A stretch of 64,000 nt of DNA from CAIYQJ01 sp963717255 (GTDB lineage Bacteria; Chloroflexota; Limnocylindria; Limnocylindrales; CSP1-4): positions 161,322 through 225,321 of the forward strand of contig CAVQVT010000005.1 of NCBI GenBank assembly GCA_963717255.1, written 5' to 3'. Position numbers and translations under genes: made by a program. The notes below the pieces were generated by a model. It ran no database searches. It saw only the letters and a program-made list of their open reading frames with translations, and was not told where the DNA came from. This document shows positions 62,003 through 64,000 of the stretch, one piece after another. Position 1 is the first letter of the stretch. Every line of letters starts with the position of its first letter.

Positions 62003-63416
62003 CTACTGTTGCATCCGTACAAACAAGGGAAGATGGGGGCGATAATCAAAATAAATGTCCGATATCTGAAGATGCGGATTTTCAGATGCAGAGCGGCGAG
62101 AGTTTTTGATCACGCGCTCCACCTGCTGCACCGCGGTGCCGGTATAGTGTCCGGGTTGAGCAGCGCGGCGATGTCCGTCTTCGAGCAGCAGCGGACCACT
62201 TCCGGGTCGGTGGCCAGCACATCGGCCAGCGGTTTTCCCTCGGCAAGCGCCTGCATGCTCGCGACCCGGACCCGCTCGTGGGCGTCCTGCCGGTTCATGC
62301 CTTTTTCGTCAGCTCGATCATCACCGATTCTGCCATGTTGATGCCATGGAGGAGGTCGAGGTTCCTGCGGATTGCTGCCCGGTTGATGACCAGGCCTTCG
62401 AGCACACCGGTCATGAGCCGGATGCAGTGGTCGGTGAGGATGGAGGATTCCGGGAAGATGACCCGCTCGCAGGAGGAGTTGGTGAGGTCGCGTTCGTCCC
62501 AGAGGGTGTTGTTCTGGAGGGCGGGTTCGACTGCGGAGCGGATGATCCGGGCAAGGCCGCAGACCTGCTCGACTTGATCGGGTTGCTCTTGTGGGGCATG
62601 GTGCACGAGCCGACCTGCTTTGTCCCGAATGCCTCCTCGACCTCGGCAATCTCGGTCCGCTGGAGGGTCCGGATCTCGATCCCGATCTTGTCAAGCGTTG
62701 TGGCGACACCTGCGCAGAACATGAAATACTCGGCATACCGGTCGCGGGAGATCACCTGGTTCGATACGTCGACCGAATCAGGCCCAGGTTCTCCATCATC
62801 GCTCCTGGACCTCCATTCCCTTCTGCCCGAGGGCTGCCTGCGTCCCGACCGCGCCGGTCATCTGCCCGACCGCGACCCGGGGGGGGAGCTGGGAGAGCCG
62901 GTCGAGGTGCCGGCCGACCTCGCTCGCCCAGATCGCGAACCGGAGCCCGTAGGTTGTCGGTACCCCGTGCTGGCCGTGCGTCCGGCCGACACAGACGAGG
63001 TCTTGGTCTCATCAGCCCGCTTCAGGAGAACGGCAAGGAGGTTCCGGAGTTTCGCATCGAGCAGGTCGAGGGCCTGCCCGAGCTGGAGCCCGGTTGCCGT
63101 GTCGAGGATATCATTTGACGTTGCCCCATAGTGCACCCACCGCCCGGCTTCGCCGCAGACCTCCGCGATCGCTTTGACGATGGCCATCATGTCATGGCTG
63201 ATCTCTGCCTCGATCTCTTTTGCCCGCTCGAGCGATGCGGCCGGCGCATTCTGCCTCGATCTCCAGGGCTGCGGTCGGCGGGATCATCCCGCACACTGCC
63301 TCGGCCTTTGCCAGCGCGACCTCGGCTCTGACAATGCAGGAGAACCGGTTCTGCTCGCTCCAGACGGCACGCATCTCCGCGGTGCCATAGCGCTCCTCGA
63401 TGGGGTGGACTGCCAT
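62003..63416 (-). pseudogene. purB: Adenylosuccinate lyase, archaeal type, frameshifted
   Basis: ATG at 63416. Frames joined give MAVHPIEERYGTAEMRAVWS, CGEAGRWVHYGATSNDILDTA, the signature GSCTMPHKSNPIKS, then RDLTNSSCERVIFPESS and LLNPDT near the C-terminus. The enzyme acts twice in purine synthesis, releasing fumarate from SAICAR and adenylosuccinate. The sequence type resembles methanogen PurB. At least five single-base breaks occur, including one extra A in an A-run near 63,203. The end is uncertain: one frame stops at 62,110, the frame restoring VQQVERVIK stops at 62,003. Confidence 0.85.
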
Positions 63417-63589
63417 GGCTAGGAAATGGGTTTTTCTGGAATATAGTGGTTGAGGAGGTTGGGAAATTCCCGGGTTCGGATTTCATCAGCAGCGTTTGTT
63501 TTGGAGGTGATAGTTATCGGTGTAATTCCAAATCACGTATTTCCCCGCGTTCTTCAGCCGCGATGCCGGATCAGAAACGTTCAAAAAAA
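63417..63589. other. Intergenic region upstream of purB
   Basis: AT-richer spacer between purB (leftward) and the degraded PIN-domain gene (rightward). An A-run (63,578-63,586) lies at its right end. No gene is recognised. An archaeal purB promoter is expected here but was not resolved. Confidence 0.4.
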
Positions 63590-63898
63590 ATTTGACGGAG
63601 TCCGGGCCGGGAAGATGAAGGATCTCTTTGCAACGATCACGCTGACTCAGTTTGCGGGCATCTATGCATGGAATACCATTGCAGCAACCGCCAGGCTAAT
63701 GGTTATGCAGGTCCAAGTATCGAAGTGCGGGTTGTCCCGCTCTCATCGGAGATCGTGGTTGAGGCCGGTTGCTTAATAGCCGGAAATTTCTATTGCCGAT
63801 ATGATCATCGTGTCACTGGCATGGTCGGCCGGCGCTGTGGTAGTAACGAACGACCCGCATTTCCGGTAATGGGCATTGAGGTGAGCGAATACCCGTGA
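63590..63898 (+). pseudogene. PIN-domain (VapC-like) toxin remnant
   Basis: Fragments in several frames resemble a PIN ribonuclease. MKDLFATITLTQFAGIYAWN is followed by IEVRVVPLSSEIVVEAG. In another frame ADMIIVSLAWSAGAVVVTND and then PHF are followed by MGIEVSEYP at the stop, 63,898. The acidic residues Asp (ADMIIV) and Asp (TNDP) are the expected metal ligands of the C-terminal half. No antitoxin is recognisable upstream. It may be a real gene broken by sequencing errors or a decayed gene. Nothing is seen from 63,899 to 64,000. Confidence 0.45.
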
Positions 63899-64000
63899 GT
63901 TTTCCTTTCCGGAACGACTGATGTGATTTACCGAGGTCTTTTTGAATTCCATCAGGTTGGTTAACCGGTTTGATCCCCAGGAATCCCGGTTTTTTTCCTG

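Overview
The window is not one continuous genome. Positions 1 to about 50,940 read as a very GC-rich bacterial chromosome with intact reading frames, frequent GTG starts, 1- to 4-base gene overlaps and many G+C-rich hairpins between genes. The gene mix (split cytochrome b/Rieske cluster, F420-type LLM oxidoreductase, SpoIID-FG-GAP protein, META-domain protein, YkoEDC thiamine transporter) would fit an uncultured Chloroflexota-like lineage, but no rRNA or ribosomal protein is present to prove this. At about 50,940 the sequence switches, inside a truncated SAM-hydrolase gene, to a different and less GC-rich bacterial sequence in which nearly every gene is broken by single-base insertions. At about 61,100 it switches again to a sequence of methanogenic-archaeon type. 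The right-hand 13 kb is best treated as chimeric or poorly corrected assembly, not as a genomic island.

Left part, in order: a META-domain secreted protein (partial), tRNA-fMet, a TspO-like membrane protein, a hydrolase/MFS pair, an S51-like peptidase, a secreted DUF5666-like protein, a SpoIID/FG-GAP protein, a lipoprotein, an HD-domain protein, a subtilase and tRNA-Lys. Next is a mannose-family PTS operon (EIIA, EIIB, fused EIIC-EIID) behind a leader hairpin. A minus-strand catabolic operon follows (24.1 to 15.9 kb): LacI regulator, four Pot-like ABC transporter genes, a zinc dehydrogenase, IolE-like and IolB-like enzymes. Its promoter and a LacI-type operator can be read directly.

From 26.6 to 33.3 kb, on the minus strand, lies an electron-transfer cluster: a GltD-like iron-sulfur flavoprotein, cytochrome b in two pieces, a Rieske protein, a membrane-anchored cytochrome c fused to a cupredoxin, and a Kelch-repeat membrane protein. 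From 39.7 to 35.6 kb a TPP riboswitch precedes thiN-ykoE-ykoD-ykoC (thiamine salvage and uptake). After that come YbaK, small envelope proteins, an M23 peptidase, a MerR-HTH/GAF/GGDEF regulator, a C26 amidotransferase and a polar amino acid ABC transporter.

Several plus-strand genes in the left part have a TANNNT box ending 6 to 8 bases before the start codon and no Shine-Dalgarno sequence, which suggests leaderless transcripts.

Middle segment (50.95 to 61.1 kb): CutA, a lipoprotein, a GH13 amylase, FeoB, a DtxR-FeoA fusion, two tandem SPFH/Band-7 proteins and an ORF6N protein, mostly frameshifted. Right segment (61.1 to 64.0 kb): a truncated PAS sensor kinase, adenylosuccinate lyase (purB) and a degraded PIN-domain gene. 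No CRISPR array, insertion sequence or rRNA was seen.
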